In this document: positions 24,722-32,956 of the stretch, one piece after another
Layout: every line of letters begins with the position of its first letter
Position numbering within the stretch: position 1 is the first letter of the stretch
NCBI GenBank assembly: GCA_038147495.1
Contig: JAYQTT010000023.1
Location: 1-33,959, forward strand
DNA length: 33,959 nt
From: MED-G116 sp038147495
GTDB taxonomy: Bacteria > Pseudomonadota > Alphaproteobacteria > Puniceispirillales > Puniceispirillaceae
Direction of reading: 5' to 3'
Made by a program: the position numbers and the translations under genes
The notes under the pieces: generated by a model
Told to the model about the DNA's origin: nothing
Database searches by the model: none
What the model saw: the letters and a program-made list of their open reading frames with translations, nothing else

Positions 24722-26224
24722 ATGTTCGACAACCTGAAAGACAAGCTTCAGGACGTTTTCAGCGGCCTTGCCAAGCGCGGTGCGCTGCGTGAGTCCGATG
24801 TTGACGCGGCGTTGCGTGAAGTCCGGCTTGCCCTTCTCGATGCCGATGTTGCGCTACCTGTCGTAAAGTCCTTTATCGCCAAGGTGCGCGAGGGTGCGGT
24901 CGGTGCCGATGTACTGAAATCTGTGCGACCAGACCAGCAGGTGATCAAGCTGGTGAATGATGCGCTGGTAGAGGTTCTTGGCGGTGATGCCGCACCATTG
25001 AATATCGCGACCAATCCGCCATCGGTCATTTTGATGGCTGGTCTGCAGGGTTCCGGTAAGACGACAACAGCGGGCAAGCTCGCGCTTCGGCTTCGCACCC
25101 GTGAGCGCAAGAAAGTGATGCTGGCATCGCTTGACGTGACGCGCCCGGCCGCGCGTGAACAGCTTCGCTTGCTTGGTGAACAGGCTGAAGTTGGTGTCCT
25201 GCCCGAAGTCGATCGTGAGACACCGGGCCAGATTGCCAAACGCGCATTGCAGGCGGCAAAGCTGCAGGCCTATGACGTATTGATTCTTGATACGGCTGGC
25301 CGTGTCAGCATTGATGAAGCCTTGATGGCGGAATTGCGCGACATCAAAAAACTCACCGACCCGCATGAAATTTTGCTTGTTGCGGATGCGCTGACCGGTC
25401 AGGACGCGGTCAACACCGCCGAAGCATTTCATGACGCGGTTGGCGTCACCGGTATTGTGCTTACCCGGCTTGACGGTGATTCGCGCGGCGGTGCGGCGTT
25501 GTCGATGCGGCATGTTACCGGCTGTCCGATCAAGCTTGTTGGCGTTGGCGAAAAGCAGGATGCGCTTGAAGATTTTGATCCGGCACGCATGGCTGGCCGC
25601 ATTCTCGATATGGGCGATGTTGTGGCCCTTGTCGAAAAGGCGGCTGAAACCATCGAAGCTGATGAAGCTGAGCGTCTGGCCAAACGCATGGCCAAGGGTC
25701 AGTTTGACATGAATGATTTCCTGTCACAGATCCGCCAGCTTCAAAAGATGGGCGGGCTTGGTGGTTTGATGGGAATGTTGCCCGGCATCGGCAAACTGCA
25801 GAAACAGATCGCCGCCGCTGGTATCGACGACAGCATGATCAAGCGGCAGGAAGCCATCATTTTGTCGATGACGAAAAAAGAGCGTGTTTCCGTTGGCCTG
25901 TTGAATGCGTCCAGACGAAAGCGGATCGCCGCTGGCTCTGGCACAACGGTTCAGGATGTAAACCGGCTGGTCAAGCAATATCAGGACATGTCGCGGATGA
26001 TGAAAAAGCTGGGCGGGAAGTCTGGTGCGGCGGCGATGAAGGCGATGATGGGCGGCGGCATGCCCGGCATGGGTGGTGCTGGCGGCGCGCCGGATATGGA
26101 AGCTTTGTCAAAGGGCCTTGGCGGGCTTGGAAAGAATTTGCCGGGCATGCCCGGTGGGATGATGGGCGGCTTGCCCAGAGGATTGCCTGGATTGGGTGGA
26201 AAGCCGTCCGGGAAAAAGAAGTAA
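24722..26224 (+). CDS. ffh: Signal recognition particle protein Ffh
   Basis: GTPase and signal-sequence-binding subunit of the SRP. The N domain starts MFDNLKDKLQDVFSGL. The G domain has G1 GLQGSGKTTTAGKLA near 106-120, DVTRPAAREQL, DTAGR and TRLDGDSRGGAAL. The Met-rich M domain carries DFLSQIRQLQKMG and the RNA-binding SRRKRIAAGSGT near residues 397-408, then a Gly/Met/Pro-rich flexible tail. The length of about 500 residues is normal. The ATG at 24722 was preferred because the family begins MFxxL; the frame continues 12 codons upstream. No 4.5S RNA gene is seen nearby. It heads the run into rpsP, 33 bases later. Confidence 0.95.
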   Translation: MFDNLKDKLQDVFSGLAKRGALRESDVDAALREVRLALLDADVALPVVKSFIAKVREGAVGADVLKSVRPDQQVIKLVNDALVEVLGGDAAPLNIATNPPSVILMAGLQGSGKTTTAGKLALRLRTRERKKVMLASLDVTRPAAREQLRLLGEQAEVGVLPEVDRETPGQIAKRALQAAKLQAYDVLILDTAGRVSIDEALMAELRDIKKLTDPHEILLVADALTGQDAVNTAEAFHDAVGVTGIVLTRLDGDSRGGAALSMRHVTGCPIKLVGVGEKQDALEDFDPARMAGRILDMGDVVALVEKAAETIEADEAERLAKRMAKGQFDMNDFLSQIRQLQKMGGLGGLMGMLPGIGKLQKQIAAAGIDDSMIKRQEAIILSMTKKERVSVGLLNASRRKRIAAGSGTTVQDVNRLVKQYQDMSRMMKKLGGKSGAAAMKAMMGGGMPGMGGAGGAPDMEALSKGLGGLGKNLPGMPGGMMGGLPRGLPGLGGKPSGKKK

Positions 26225-26257
26225 ACAGATTTAGTTGCCAATGAGAGGAATTAGAAC

Positions 26258-26819
26258 ATGGCTCTGAAAATCAGACTGGCGCGTGGTGGTGCCAAAAAAC
26301 GTCCATTTTACCGGATCGTTGTTGCCGAAGCATCGGCCCCGCGTGACGGACGCTATGTGGAGCGTGTTGGAACCTACAATCCAATGGTGCCAAAGGACCA
26401 TGAACAGCGGCTGACGCTGAATGGTGAGCGTATCACATATTGGCTCAGCAAGGCGCGCAGCCAACAGACCGCGTACATAAAATGCTGGCGACTGCTGGCC
26501 TTGCCGCGGCACCGGTAATCCGCGAGCAGCCAAAGAAATCTGCTCGGGCAAGAAGCGTGCTGAGCGTGAGGCCGAGGCAGCTGAAGCTGCGGCTGCCGCG
26601 CTGCTGCGCTGAAGAGGCCGAGGCTGCGAGGCTGCTGCCGCTGAAGAAGCCGCTGCTGAAGAGGCTCCCTGCTGAGAAGCTGTTGCTGAGGCGCCAGCTG
26701 AAGAGGCTCCTGCTGAGGAAGCGCGTGCTGAAGAAGCTGTTGAAAGCGCTGCTGAAGAGGCTGCCGCCGAAGAAGCGCCTGCTGAAGAAGCTGGCGAAGA
26801 GGAAAAGGCGGGCGAGTAA
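26258..26819 (+). CDS. rpsP: Ribosomal protein S16 with long Ala/Glu tail, frame interrupted
   Basis: Small-subunit protein of the 30S body. The start MALKIRLARGGAKKRPFYRIV is textbook S16, shown by RLARGGAKKRPFY, and continues to LNGERITYWLSKGAQPTDRV. A missing G near 26448 shifts the frame, and further single-base losses near 26541, 26600, 26608 and 26628 plus a compensating pair near 26667-26680 follow. Reading across them gives about 188 residues: an 80-residue S16 core and then a tail of Ala/Glu repeats (AEEAPAEEA type) ending EEEKAGE. The stop TAA overlaps the rimM ATG. Alphaproteobacterial S16 often has a shorter Ala/Glu-rich tail. Since S16 is essential the breaks are probably errors in a repetitive GC-rich tract. 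A good GAGAGGAA site precedes the ATG. Confidence 0.9.
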
Positions 26820-27408
26820 TGCCGTCTGGCCGGGTATGTCTTGGCCGGATTATCGGGGTGCACGGCGTTCGTGGGCACCTGAAAATCCGCGCCTTTACTG
26901 ATGACCCGGCCGCTCTTGACCAATATGGGCCGGTATCGCTTGAAGATGGCAGGATACTGACCCTGCGGGTGAAGACGGTGACGCCCAAAGGGCCTGTCAT
27001 CGTCAGCGCCAAAGAGATTACGGACCGCAATATTGCCGAGCAAATGCGCGGTCTGGACATGTATATGACCGGTCGGCACTGCCGCCGGTGACGGATGAGG
27101 AGATATATCAGGCTGATCTGGTCGGGTTAAACGCGGTCACAGAAGCCGGCAAGGTGATTGGCCAGATTGTTGGCATTCACGATTTCGGCGCAGGGGAAAT
27201 TGCCGAAATTAAGCCTGCCACCGGTGCAAGCGTGATGTTGCCCTTTGCGCCGCCATTTCGTGGTGATGTGAAGGTCGATGAGGGATTGGTGATCTTGTGT
27301 CCGCCCGATGGTATGCTGGATTTGGTGTTGGCGGATGATACGTCTGCCGGGCGAACGAGCGTTGGCACGGATGCTGGCCCGGACACTGGCAAGGGCAAAA
27401 AGAGGTAG
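26819..27408 (+). CDS. rimM: Ribosome maturation factor RimM, frame interrupted once
   Basis: Assists assembly of the 30S head around S19. The N-terminal half has the family opening CLGRIIGVHGVRGHLKIRAFTDDP; key residues are GVHGVRG. The second half, after the break, has DLVGLNAVTEAGKVIGQIVGIHDFGAGEI (PRC-barrel) and LPFAPPFRGDV. One G is missing near 27075, between TGR and ALPPVTDEE; restoring it gives 196 residues including a polar Lys-rich tail (GKGKKR). The ATG shares its A with the rpsP stop and trmD follows four bases after the stop, the standard rpsP-rimM-trmD-rplS order. Confidence 0.9.
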
Positions 27409-27412
27409 GCGG

Positions 27413-28135
27413 ATGACAGATTCAACATGGGATGCAACCGTGCTGACACTGTTTCCGGATATGTTTCCCGGCCCGTTGGCGCTGTCATTGGCAGGAAAAT
27501 CACTAAAACAGGGTATTTGGACGCTGAAAACGCTGGACATTCGGCAGTTTGCGCGCAATAAGCACCGGACTGTGGATGATGCCATCCTTGGTGGCGGCGT
27601 TGGCATGGTGATGAAGCCCGATGTTATTGCTGCCGCACTTGATCATGTGGCTGATGCACCGGGACCCAGAATTTACCTGACGCCTCGCGGCAGGGTTCTG
27701 GATCAACCGCTGGTTCGCGAACTGGCAGAACACCCCGGCGCTGTGTTTTTGTGCGGCCGATATGAGGGTGTTGATCAGCGGGTGATCGACAAGGCCGATA
27801 TGATGGAAGTCAGTATCGGTGATTACATTCTGTCTGGTGGCGAACCTGCCGCCATGATTGTGATGGATGCGGTGGTCCGGTTATTGCCCGGCGTGATGGG
27901 CAAGGAAGAAGGGCACCGCGAAGAGAGTTTTGAGACCGGATTGCTGGAGCACGCGCAATATACGCAGCCCAGAGTTTGGCAAGGTTTGGCGGCTCCGGAA
28001 ATTTTGGGGTCGGGCCACCACCAGAAAATCGCCGAATGGCGGCTGGCGGAGGCAAAAAGAGAAACGCAGGAACGGCGCCCGGATATGTGGGCCCGGTTTC
28101 AGGCGGCACAAAAGGGACAAGACCCTGAAGATTGA
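27413..28135 (+). CDS. trmD: tRNA (guanine-N1)-methyltransferase
   Basis: SPOUT-class enzyme that makes m1G37, which prevents +1 frameshifting at proline and other codons. The 240 residues contain TLFPDMFPGPL at the start, DIRQFARNKHRTVDD, GGGVGMVMKPD, ITLxPRG-type YLTPRGRVLDQ, the knot motif LCGRYEGVDQRVID, and SIGDYILSGGEPAAMI. HQKIAEWRLAEA and the C-terminal RPDMW follow; these include the catalytic Asp and SAM-binding turns. AGAGG lies about six bases before the ATG, overlapping the end of rimM. Confidence 0.96.
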   Translation: MTDSTWDATVLTLFPDMFPGPLALSLAGKSLKQGIWTLKTLDIRQFARNKHRTVDDAILGGGVGMVMKPDVIAAALDHVADAPGPRIYLTPRGRVLDQPLVRELAEHPGAVFLCGRYEGVDQRVIDKADMMEVSIGDYILSGGEPAAMIVMDAVVRLLPGVMGKEEGHREESFETGLLEHAQYTQPRVWQGLAAPEILGSGHHQKIAEWRLAEAKRETQERRPDMWARFQAAQKGQDPED

Positions 28136-28192
28136 TTTGTCTGCCAGGTGGCAGACGCGGTTTGGACAGAAAGAAGCGAAGGGAAGCGAGCC

Positions 28193-28573
28193 ATGAATAT
28201 CGTTGACCGTATTGGCAAGAAACAAATGGAAAACGCGCTGGCGCAGCGTGAGATCCCTGAATTTGCAGCTGGTGACACAGTGCGTGTTGACGTTAAGGTT
28301 GTAGAAGGCTCGCGCGAGCGTATTCAGGCCTTTGAAGGTGTGTGCATCGCGCGCAAGAATGACGGTGTGAATTCATCTTTCACCGTTCGCAAGCTGTCCT
28401 ATGGCGAGGGTGTTGAGCGGGTCTTCCCGCTGTATGCACCGCAGGTTGCCGGCCTCACAGTTGTTCGCCGTGGTAGAGTGCGCCGGGCAAAGCTATACTA
28501 TCTTCGTGGCCGTACGGGTAAAGCGGCCCGCATCGCGGAAAAGACAAATTACCGCGAGGCATCTTCTTCCTGA
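28193..28573 (+). CDS. rplS: Ribosomal protein L19
   Basis: 50S protein at the subunit interface, 126 residues. It has the L19 pattern: PEFAAGDTVRVDVKVVEGSRERIQAFEGV, visible from GDTVRV and ERIQAFEGVCIARK, then SFTVRKLSYGEGVERVFPLY and the C-terminal VRRAKLYYLRGRTGKAARI. The start MNIVDRIGK follows GAAGGGAAGC; upstream in-frame codons reach back towards trmD without homology. It closes the ribosomal/tRNA part of the operon, and leucine genes begin 54 bases later. Confidence 0.96.
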   Translation: MNIVDRIGKKQMENALAQREIPEFAAGDTVRVDVKVVEGSRERIQAFEGVCIARKNDGVNSSFTVRKLSYGEGVERVFPLYAPQVAGLTVVRRGRVRRAKLYYLRGRTGKAARIAEKTNYREASSS

Positions 28574-28582
28574 TTCGCCTGA

Positions 28583-28608
28583 CCGGCAAGGGAGGATGTC
28601 CTCGCCGG
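28583..28608 (+). terminator. GC-rich hairpin between rplS and leuC, not followed by a T-run
   Basis: CCGGC pairs with GCCGG around an inner GAGG/CCTC stem, with an unpaired AAGG on the left arm. It is strong enough to fold, but the bases after it are CAGATATC, so it is not a standard intrinsic terminator. A processing site, partial terminator or leuC leader structure would fit this place. Confidence 0.3.
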
Positions 28609-28627
28609 CAGATATCGGGAGAAAAGC

Positions 28628-30029
28628 ATGTCGGCTCCAAAAACACTGTTTGATAAGATCTGGGATGCACATGTTGTGCATCAACAGGATGATGGCACTT
28701 GTCTGATTTACATCGACCGCCATCTCGTTCACGAAGTCACCAGCCCGCAAGCTTTTGAAGGGTTGCGCAATGCCGGCAGGCAGGTGCGCTCGCCCGAGCG
28801 CACGCTCGCGGTGGCCGATCATAACGTGCCGACGAGTGATCGCTCGCAGGGCATCAGTGATGAAGAATCCCGCATTCAGGTTGAAACGCTGGCAATGAAC
28901 GCCGCCGATTTTGGCGTTCCCTATTTCGCGATGGACGACATCCGGCAGGGCATTGTTCATGTGATTGGTCCGGAACAGGGCTTTACCCAGCCCGGCATGA
29001 CAATCGTGTGCGGTGATTCGCACACCGCCACGCATGGCGCGTTCGGTGCGCTGGCTTTCGGTATCGGCACATCGAGGTTGAGCATGTGCTGGCAACGCAG
29101 ACATTGATCAGAAACCGGCAAAGAACATGCGGATCACCGTTGATGGCGACCTTGCACCGGGCGTCACAGCCAAAGACATTATTCTGGCGATTATCGGTAA
29201 AATTGGCACCGCGGGTGGCACAGGCCATGTGATTGAATTTGCCGGTTCGGCGATTCGCAATCTGTCGATGGAAGGCCGCATGACCGTGTGCAACATGGCC
29301 ATCGAAGCTGGCGCGCGTGCTGGCATGATTGCGCCCGATGAGAAAACCTATGCCTATCTGGCCGACAAGCCAATGGCACCAAAAGGCGAGACATGGGAAC
29401 AGGCTGTTGCCTATTGGCGTAGCCTGCCGTCCGATGATGGCGCAAAATATGACACGGAAATTGTCTTGCCAGCAGCCGAGATCGCGCCAACCGTGACTTG
29501 GGGAACAAGCCCCGAGGACGCGCTTCCGATCACCGGCGCGGTGCCTGATCCGGATGCAGAAAAAGACGAGATGAAACGCGCCAAATTGCAGCGCGCGATT
29601 GAGTATATGGGTCTGTCTGCGGGTCAGAAGCTGACCGATGTGAAGATCGATACGGTGTTTATCGGCTCTTGTACCAACAGTCGGATTGAGGATTTGCGCG
29701 CCGCCGCCAATTTGGTGAATGGGCGCAAAGTTGCCGATGGCCTGCGCGCGATGGTTGTTCCGGGCTCTGGTCTGGTCAAGGAACAGGCCGAAGCAGAAGG
29801 TCTTGATCAGATTTTCCGTGAGGCTGGTTTCGACTGGCGTGAGCCGGGTTGTTCGATGTGTTTGGCGATGAACGCGGACAAGCTGGCCGAGGGTGAGCGT
29901 TGTGCGTCAACCTCGAACCGGAATTTCGAAGGTCGTCAGGGCCGTGGTGGCCGCACTCATCTTGTCAGTCCGGAAATGGCCGTTGCGGCGGCTGTCACCG
30001 GGCATCTGGCAGATGTTCGCGATCTCTAG
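28628..30029 (+). CDS. leuC: 3-isopropylmalate dehydratase large subunit, frame interrupted twice
   Basis: Aconitase-family [4Fe-4S] enzyme that isomerises 2- to 3-isopropylmalate in leucine synthesis with LeuD. The first piece has TLFDKIWDAHVV, VADHNVPTSDR and CGDSHTATHGAFGALAFGIGTS. After two lost bases (near 29072 and 29108) the chain resumes at MRITVDGDLAPGVTAKD. The three cluster Cys lie in IGSCTNSR and PGCSMCLAMN, and the end has CASTSNRNFEGRQG and LVSPEMAVAAAVTG. Restoring two bases gives 467 residues, the normal size. All cluster ligands are kept, so loss of function is unlikely to be real. GGGAG lies about seven bases before the ATG. Confidence 0.92.
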
Positions 30030-30049
30030 CCAAGGAAGGGCGTGTAACA

Positions 30050-30655
30050 ATGCAAAAATTTGATCAGCTCACTGGGATCGCGGCACCGCTCAATATTCTG
30101 AATATTGACACCGACATGATCATTCCAAAGCAGTTTTTGAAAACGATCAAACGCTCCGGTCTTGGCAAAAACCTGTTTGATGAAATGCGCTACACCCTTG
30201 ATGGCGCCGAGATTGACAGCTTTGTTCTCAACAAAGAGCCATACAGACAGGCCGAGATACTGGTCGCGGGTGACAATTTCGGCTGTGGGTCAAGCCGTGA
30301 ACACGCACCATGGGCGTTGTTGGATTTCGGTATTCGCTGTGTGATTTCGACAAGCTTTGCAGATATTTTCTACAATAACTGCTTCAAAAACGGGATCCTG
30401 CCGATTGTTGTATCTGCCGATGAGCGTGATGCGCTGATGGCCGATGCGGCAGACGCTGAGAATCCCGAATTGTCGGTAAATCTTGTTGATCAGACAATCA
30501 GACGGCCAAATGGTGTGACGGTTTCTTTTGAAATCGATCCATTCCGCAAGAAATGTCTGCTCGAAGGGCTGGATGATATCGGACTGACCTTGGAAAAATC
30601 GGGTTCGATCGACAGCTTTGAGACGGCGCGGCAATCCAGCCAGCCCTGGCTCTAG
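30050..30655 (+). CDS. leuD: 3-isopropylmalate dehydratase small subunit
   Basis: Swivelling-domain subunit that partners LeuC. The 201 residues contain NIDTDMIIPKQFLKTIKR near 18-35, ILVAGDNFGCGSSREHAPWAL, the substrate-binding loop with GCGSSREHA, and TSFADIFYNNCFKNGILPI. The start MQKFDQLTG follows AAGGAAGGG by about nine bases and lies 20 bases after leuC; the open frame extends far upstream only as an overlap with leuC. The reading frame is intact. Confidence 0.95.
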   Translation: MQKFDQLTGIAAPLNILNIDTDMIIPKQFLKTIKRSGLGKNLFDEMRYTLDGAEIDSFVLNKEPYRQAEILVAGDNFGCGSSREHAPWALLDFGIRCVISTSFADIFYNNCFKNGILPIVVSADERDALMADAADAENPELSVNLVDQTIRRPNGVTVSFEIDPFRKKCLLEGLDDIGLTLEKSGSIDSFETARQSSQPWL

Positions 30656-30684
30656 CCCGACACACTGATAAAGACATACCGTCA

Positions 30685-30702
30685 GAACCGTATATGCGGT
30701 TC
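30685..30702 (+). terminator. Hairpin between leuD and leuB, terminator-like but weak
   Basis: GAACCG and CGGTTC form a perfect 6-bp stem around a TATATG loop, followed by GGGTAATTTT, which has only a short, late T-run. It sits in the 72-bp gap of the leu cluster. It might attenuate or adjust leuB relative to leuCD, or protect the upstream mRNA end. Confidence 0.3.
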
Positions 30703-30727
30703 GGGTAATTTTCGACGAAGGGAAAAT

Positions 30728-31843
30728 ATGATGGCGTCAAATCGCAAGGTAATGGTGTTGCCCGGTGATGGCATTGGCAACGAGGTTATGCATGCCAACA
30801 TGAAAATCATTGATTGGTTGGCCAAAAATCGCAGCCTTGATTTTGACATTTCCGAGGGTCTTGTCGGCGGTGCCTCATATGATGCGCATGGCACACCTCT
30901 TACCGATGAAGTGCTCGCCGATTGTGTTGGCGCGGATGCGGTCCTGTTTGGTGCGGTTGGTGGGCCGCAATATGACGATCTGCCATTCGAACTGAAGCCA
31001 GAGCGTGGCCTGCTGACCCTGCGCAAGGAAATGGATTTGTTTGCCAATCTTCGTCCGGCGATTGTCTTTCCGGCGTTGGTTGAGGCATCAACCCTGAAGC
31101 CAGAGGTTGTTTCTGGCCTCGATATTATGATTTTGCGCGAATTGTGTGGCGGGTCTTATTTTGCCGAACCACGTGGCATCGATGATCTTGGTGACGGCAT
31201 CAAGAAAGGCTATGACACCAATGCCTACACAACGCCGGAGATTCAGCGGATTGGCCGGGTTGGTATCGATCTTGCGCGCAAGCGTAATGGCCGTTTGACG
31301 TCAGTTGAAAAAGCCAATGTTATGCATTCCGGCGTTCTATGGCGTCAGGTGATGACAGAATTGCATGCTGCCGAAGGCGCAGGTGTTGAGCTTGGTCACA
31401 TGTATGCAGACAATTGCGCGATGCAGCTTGTCCGCAATCCAAAGCAGTTTGACGTGATTGTCACCGACAATCTGTTTGGTGATTTGCTGTCTGACTGTGC
31501 GGCGATGCTGACAGGTTCGCTTGGCATGTTGCCATCGGCATCGCTTGGCAGCCCGGATCCAGAGACAGGCCTGCCAAAGGCGATGTACGAGCCTGTTCAC
31601 GGTTCGGCGCCGGATATTGCTGGCAAGGGTCTGGCCAATCCATTGGCCCAGTTCATGAGCTTTTCGATGATGCTGCGGTACAGTTTCGATCAAGTTGCCG
31701 AGGCTGATTTGCTCGATCAGGCGGTCAGTGATACGCTGGCAAGCAAACGCACGGGTGACATCATGGCACCCGGCTGTGAGCAAACCGGAACCGATGGTAT
31801 GACTGCCGCGGTGATTGATGCGCTTGATCATCTGGCGCTCTAG
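30728..31843 (+). CDS. leuB: 3-isopropylmalate dehydrogenase
   Basis: Oxidatively decarboxylates 3-isopropylmalate with NAD+. The 371-residue chain has VLPGDGIGNEVM at the start, LFGAVGGPQYD, LRPAIVFPAL, ILRELCGGSYF in place of the usual RELTGGIYF, SVEKANVMHSGVLWR with the catalytic Lys region, VTDNLFGDLLSDCAAMLTGSLGMLPSASL with the metal Asp, and YEPVHGSAPDIAGKGLANP for NAD binding. GAAGGG precedes two adjacent ATGs; either may start. Isocitrate and tartrate dehydrogenases share the fold, but the leuC-leuD context decides. Confidence 0.95.
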   Translation: MMASNRKVMVLPGDGIGNEVMHANMKIIDWLAKNRSLDFDISEGLVGGASYDAHGTPLTDEVLADCVGADAVLFGAVGGPQYDDLPFELKPERGLLTLRKEMDLFANLRPAIVFPALVEASTLKPEVVSGLDIMILRELCGGSYFAEPRGIDDLGDGIKKGYDTNAYTTPEIQRIGRVGIDLARKRNGRLTSVEKANVMHSGVLWRQVMTELHAAEGAGVELGHMYADNCAMQLVRNPKQFDVIVTDNLFGDLLSDCAAMLTGSLGMLPSASLGSPDPETGLPKAMYEPVHGSAPDIAGKGLANPLAQFMSFSMMLRYSFDQVAEADLLDQAVSDTLASKRTGDIMAPGCEQTGTDGMTAAVIDALDHLAL

Positions 31844-31889
31844 GGGCAAATGACCGGGGCGCATTGGCGCTTTTCGGATGAGGAAAAAA

Positions 31890-32922
31890 ATGGGATATCG
31901 AGTTGCAGTCGTCGGGGCAACAGGTGCCGTTGGACGGAAATGCTTCAAACACTTGCTGAGCGGAATTTTCCGGCAGACAAGGTGTATGCTTTGGCGTCTT
32001 CAAAATCAGTTGGCCGCGAATTGTCCTATGGTGAAGATGTTACACTGACCGTTGAGTCGCTGGAAAAATTCGACTTTGCCAATGCCGATATTGCGTTGTT
32101 CTCAGCCGGGGGTGATACCTCAAAGGCGTATGCGCCAAAGGCGGGGACGCTGGCTGTATCGTCATCGATAATTCTTCGGCCTTCCGGATGGATGAAGATG
32201 TGCCGCTGATCGTGCCCGAGGTCAATGCCGATGCCGTTACCATGGTGACGAAGGAAAATGGCGGGCGCAATATCATTGCCAACCCGAATTGTTCAACCGC
32301 GCAGCTGGTTGTGGCTCTGAAGCCCCTGCATGATGCTTTTGGTATCAGCCGCGTTGTCGTTGCCACCTATCAGGCGGTTTCGGGTGCTGGCCGTCCGGCA
32401 ATGGATGAGCTGTTCAACCAGACGCGCGGTGTCTTCGTCAATGAACCTGTGCAGCCAGAACAGTTCACCAAGCAGATTGCCTTTAACGCGATCCCGCATA
32501 TCGATGTGTTCATGGATGACGGCTTCACCAAAGAAGAATGGAAAATGGCGGTAGAGACGAAGAAAATTCTTGATCCGTCGATTGAGCTGGTCGCGCATTG
32601 CGTCCGCATTCCGGTGTTTATTGGTCACAGTGAAGCCGTCTTTATTGAGACAAAGAAGCCGATCCCCGAGGCTGAAGCCCGGGCGCTTCTGGAAGGCGCT
32701 GAAGGCTGCATCGTTGTTGATCATCGCGCGAATGAGGGCTATGTGACACCGCATGAAGCCGCTGGTGAGGACGCCGTTTACATCAGCCGTATCCGTAAGG
32801 ATCCAACGGTTGAGAATGGGTTGGCGTTCTGGTGTGTTTCCGACAATCTTCGCAAAGGTGCCGCGCTCAACTCGGTGCAGATCGCTGAACTTGTCGCCGC
32901 GCGGGGTATTTCTGGCCGCTAA
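31890..32922 (+). CDS. asd: Aspartate-semialdehyde dehydrogenase, frame interrupted twice
   Basis: Reduces aspartyl phosphate to aspartate semialdehyde, the branch point to lysine/DAP, threonine and methionine. It opens MGYRVAVVGATGAVGR (NADP loop), loses a G near 31938, resumes at EMLQTLAERNFPADKVYALAS, and loses a second G from a run near 32147 before DAGCIVIDNSSAF. It then reads IIANPNCSTAQLV with the catalytic Cys, YQAVSGAG, HCVRIPVFIGHSEAVFIE with the active-site His/Arg region, to a normal end. Restoring two bases gives 344 residues, standard for the family. AGGAAAAAA directly precedes the ATG. DapC and DapF genes share the window, so much of one pathway is here. Confidence 0.93.
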
Positions 32923-32956
32923 AAAGGGTCATTAGCCTTGGCCGGTCGGCAGAATG

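Noticed and set aside
26231..27079. Minus-strand open frame of 282 codons rich in Ala and Ser
   Set aside because: It is the antisense of the S16 Ala/Glu tail and of rimM; the repeat composition creates it.
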